DNA from: Pseudobutyrivibrio sp.
GTDB lineage: Bacteria; Bacillota_A; Clostridia; Lachnospirales; Lachnospiraceae
DNA: 8,188 nucleotides
Assembly: GCA_024691465.1 (NCBI GenBank)
Contig: JAILNO010000008.1
Span: forward strand, 1-8,188
Direction of reading: 5' to 3'
The notes beneath the pieces are model-generated. The model was not told the DNA's origin. It ran no database searches and worked only from the letters and a program-made list of their open reading frames with translations. Positions 6,556-8,188 of this stretch are shown piece after piece. Position numbers and translations under genes: made by a program. Each line of letters opens with the position of its first letter. Positions within the stretch are counted from its first letter, which is position 1.

Positions 6556-7573
6556 ATTCTTCAAGTGTAAGTATCGGTGGATTAAATACTGATATATTAG
6601 TGCTACCTATAGGTACATGGAAGGTAGCTCCTGAAAAGAAATCAGCAAAATATACGTATTTACTAGTAATATTAATATTGTTGTATTCACCTTCTGCCAG
6701 TAATATCTCAGCTCCAGTGGATAAATCAACTCTATATAGTCCATCAGGATTGCCCTTAATGGATTGATAATACAAATAATTGCCAGAAACATTATATCCT
6801 GACGTGCCATATGAAGTAAGTCCCACAGGCTCACCACCCGAAAGGGCTGACTTATATACGCGATTATTATCATCTAAATCCATGTAATATAAATCATTAC
6901 CTATAACTGTAGGCATCCATAGATTGACTGGAGAAATAAAGGCTGAATCCTTAGTATCAATATTCATACTATGCAAATTATGATCATGCTCCACGCCTGA
7001 GTAGTAGAGCTTGTCTGCCACCATGCATCTAGGATCTATAGATGAGTTACTGAGTTGATCCCTCTCAGTTCCGTCTATCTTAACAGAATATAAAGTAGTA
7101 GCTTCTTCAGAATCATAATGTAGATATACTACCTTATTACCTGCTAATGCAGCATTAGAGCATATGGCATCATCTAGAATCATAACTTTCGCATTCTTCT
7201 TAGTCATACGACACAAGCTATCTGTATTAACATTAAGAAATCCCATCTGAGAATAATCTCTATTGCCATTACGACTGTAGAACAGATAATGCTCATCGGC
7301 ATTAATAAAATATACGCTGTCATTAGCAACTATCTGGATATCACTCTCGTCTGGATTCATCTTATATAGGCGACTATAGTCATTAGGATTGGCAAAGTAC
7401 ACCACCCCATCTGTCTCACAAAAGAGGCCATTGCCATAAAGATTACCTATAGTATTGCCATTAACCATAGTGTCATTGAAGTAAGTAATGGTGTTAATGT
7501 ACTTGTAATAGCCAAGCCCCCCTACAATAGCTAAAGCAGCAACAATTATAATAATTCGTCTTAATACCTTCAT
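6554..7573 (-). CDS. Membrane-anchored beta-propeller protein, DUF5050-like
   Basis: No enzymatic function can be assigned. The 339-residue product starts with MKVLRR and a single hydrophobic segment at about 7-22 (IIIIVAALAIVGGLGY), a signal anchor or uncleaved signal, with no lipobox cysteine visible. The rest should lie outside the cell. From about 56 onward it is built of irregular repeats of about 40 residues. Each has a hydrophobic-YY/YF strand followed by LY-x-hydrophobic and a turn: GVVYFANP, HYLFYSRN, KVVYLHYD, KLYYSGVE, DLYYMDLD, YLYYQSIK and YVYFADFF, with LYKMNPDE, LYSVKIDG and LYRVDLSTG. This resembles the DUF5050/TolB-like propellers common in Clostridia. I chose the ATG at 7573. 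A second ATG at 7591, directly after the polC stop, would put the GGGGAGGGG ribosome site inside the gene. It lies between polC and pheA. The DUF5050 label is from memory of the repeat pattern. Confidence 0.75.
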   Translation of the reverse strand: MKVLRRIIIIVAALAIVGGLGYYKYINTITYFNDTMVNGNTIGNLYGNGLFCETDGVVYFANPNDYSRLYKMNPDESDIQIVANDSVYFINADEHYLFYSRNGNRDYSQMGFLNVNTDSLCRMTKKNAKVMILDDAICSNAALAGNKVVYLHYDSEEATTLYSVKIDGTERDQLSNSSIDPRCMVADKLYYSGVEHDHNLHSMNIDTKDSAFISPVNLWMPTVIGNDLYYMDLDDNNRVYKSALSGGEPVGLTSYGTSGYNVSGNYLYYQSIKGNPDGLYRVDLSTGAEILLAEGEYNNINITSKYVYFADFFSGATFHVPIGSTNISVFNPPILTLEE

Positions 7574-7580
7574 ATAACCA

Positions 7581-7589
7581 CCCCTCCCC
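7581..7589 (-). promoter_or_regulatory. Shine-Dalgarno sequence deciding the propeller gene start
   Basis: GGGGAGGGG on the minus strand, seven bases before the ATG at 7573. An in-frame ATG at 7591-7589 abuts the polC TAA directly but would encode this site as codons two to four. The downstream ATG is therefore the better start. Confidence 0.75.
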
Positions 7590-7591
7590 AT

Positions 7592-8188
7592 TTATAGATC
7601 AAAGAAATCCGATAAAGAAAGCTGATTAGACTTTGGTAAATCCTTAACTATACCAAGTTCAATCATAGTATCTAATATAGTCTGAGAAACCTTACCCCTA
7701 TCTCTAAGCTCATCCTGCGAAAGGAATCTGCCCTGACTTGCAGCAATCTGTAATTGCTCTGCAGCCTTATCTCCCATTCCGGAAATAACATTGAAAGGAG
7801 GAAGTAGCTTCCCATCTACTATTTTAAAGTATCTTGCGTCAGATTGGTATAGGTCCATAGGTAAAAATTCAAATCCGCGGGCATACATCTCCTGGCAAAG
7901 ACGAAGTGCAATTAAAATATCCTTGTCTGTGGCAGATAAATCTGACTGAGATTTGTAATACTTAATCTCCTGCTCACACCTAGCCTTACCCTGACAGCAC
8001 TTCTCGTAGTCGAAGCCTCCGGCTCTAATTGAGAAAAAGGCCGCATAATAAGCAAGAGGATAATAAATCTTACAATAGGCAACACGCCATGCCATCATAA
8101 CGTATGCAGCAGCATGGGCTTTAGGGAACATGTACTTAATCTTCTCGCAAGAGCCAATATACCAATCAGGTACACCGTGCTCTAACAT
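7592..8188 (-). CDS. polC: DNA polymerase III PolC-type alpha subunit, C-terminal 198 residues
   Basis: Replicative DNA polymerase of low-GC Gram-positive bacteria, with built-in 3'-5' exonuclease. Only the C-terminal end is present. The reading frame is open to base 8188, so the first visible methionine is internal and about 1,200 residues lie outside. The fragment shows HGVPDWYIGSCEKIKYM (4-20 of the fragment) and FPKAHAAAYVMMAWRVAY (21-38), a stretch that is nearly invariant in PolC and distinguishes it from DnaE. A helix-hairpin-helix-like GMGDKAAEQL lies at 137-146. The C-terminus is LPKSNQLSLSDFFDL. The end normally carries the sliding-clamp motif QLSLF; here it reads QLSLSDFF (189-196), which also fits QxxLxxFF. 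The TAA stop at 7594-7592 is followed 18 bp later by the propeller gene, with no terminator between. Confidence 0.97.
   Translation of the reverse strand: MLEHGVPDWYIGSCEKIKYMFPKAHAAAYVMMAWRVAYCKIYYPLAYYAAFFSIRAGGFDYEKCCQGKARCEQEIKYYKSQSDLSATDKDILIALRLCQEMYARGFEFLPMDLYQSDARYFKIVDGKLLPPFNVISGMGDKAAEQLQIAASQGRFLSQDELRDRGKVSQTILDTMIELGIVKDLPKSNQLSLSDFFDL

Noticed and set aside
6540..6600. A T-box or phenylalanine leader ahead of pheA
   Set aside because: Only 7 bp separate pheA from the upstream gene; there is no room for a leader and no T-box sequence is present.
6607..6873. 88-residue minus-strand frame inside the propeller gene
   Set aside because: Out-of-frame reading within a gene whose own frame shows clear repeats; no ribosome binding site.
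1..8188. CRISPR array, insertion sequence, prophage, tRNA or defence system
   Set aside because: The window is almost fully occupied by recognisable housekeeping genes on one strand; no spaced repeats, transposase, integrase or tRNA-like sequence was seen.

Overview
The window is a stretch of ordinary core genome from a low-GC Gram-positive bacterium. All recognised genes lie on the minus strand, so transcription runs from base 8188 toward base 1. The Gram-positive-type DNA polymerase PolC, the infC-rpmI order and an infC leader with an intrinsic terminator all indicate Firmicutes. A fused chorismate mutase/prephenate dehydratase and a polC-linked beta-propeller lipoprotein-like gene fit Clostridia, most likely Lachnospiraceae (Butyrivibrio/Pseudobutyrivibrio-like). 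The family-level placement is inference.

In the order of transcription, bases 8188-887 hold six tightly packed genes: the 3' end of polC, a membrane-anchored DUF5050-like beta-propeller protein, pheA (P-protein), a Ppx/GppA-family protein, ppk1 (polyphosphate kinase) and a Cof-type HAD hydrolase. Gaps are 18, 7, 16 and 9 bp, and the last pair overlaps by 8 bp. I see no terminator or convincing promoter between them, so they probably form one transcription unit. The ppx-ppk1 pair is a polyphosphate module, but several signature residues of the Ppx active site are replaced.

Bases 696-886 are the only sizeable non-coding stretch (191 bp). It holds a promoter with an extended -10 and a structured infC leader. 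The leader has a 10-bp intrinsic terminator ending just before the Shine-Dalgarno sequence, and an upstream segment that can form a competing 12-bp antiterminator. This is the architecture expected of the L20-controlled attenuator known upstream of infC operons in Firmicutes.

Bases 695-1 hold infC (IF-3), which appears to start with the rare codon ATT, and most of rpmI (ribosomal protein L35), cut by the window edge. rplT (L20) would be expected next, outside the window.

I found no mobile element, CRISPR array, tRNA, rRNA or phage gene. Nothing here looks like an undescribed defence or accessory system. The points most worth a second look are the leader RNA, the degenerate Ppx domain, and the co-transcription of polC with polyphosphate genes.
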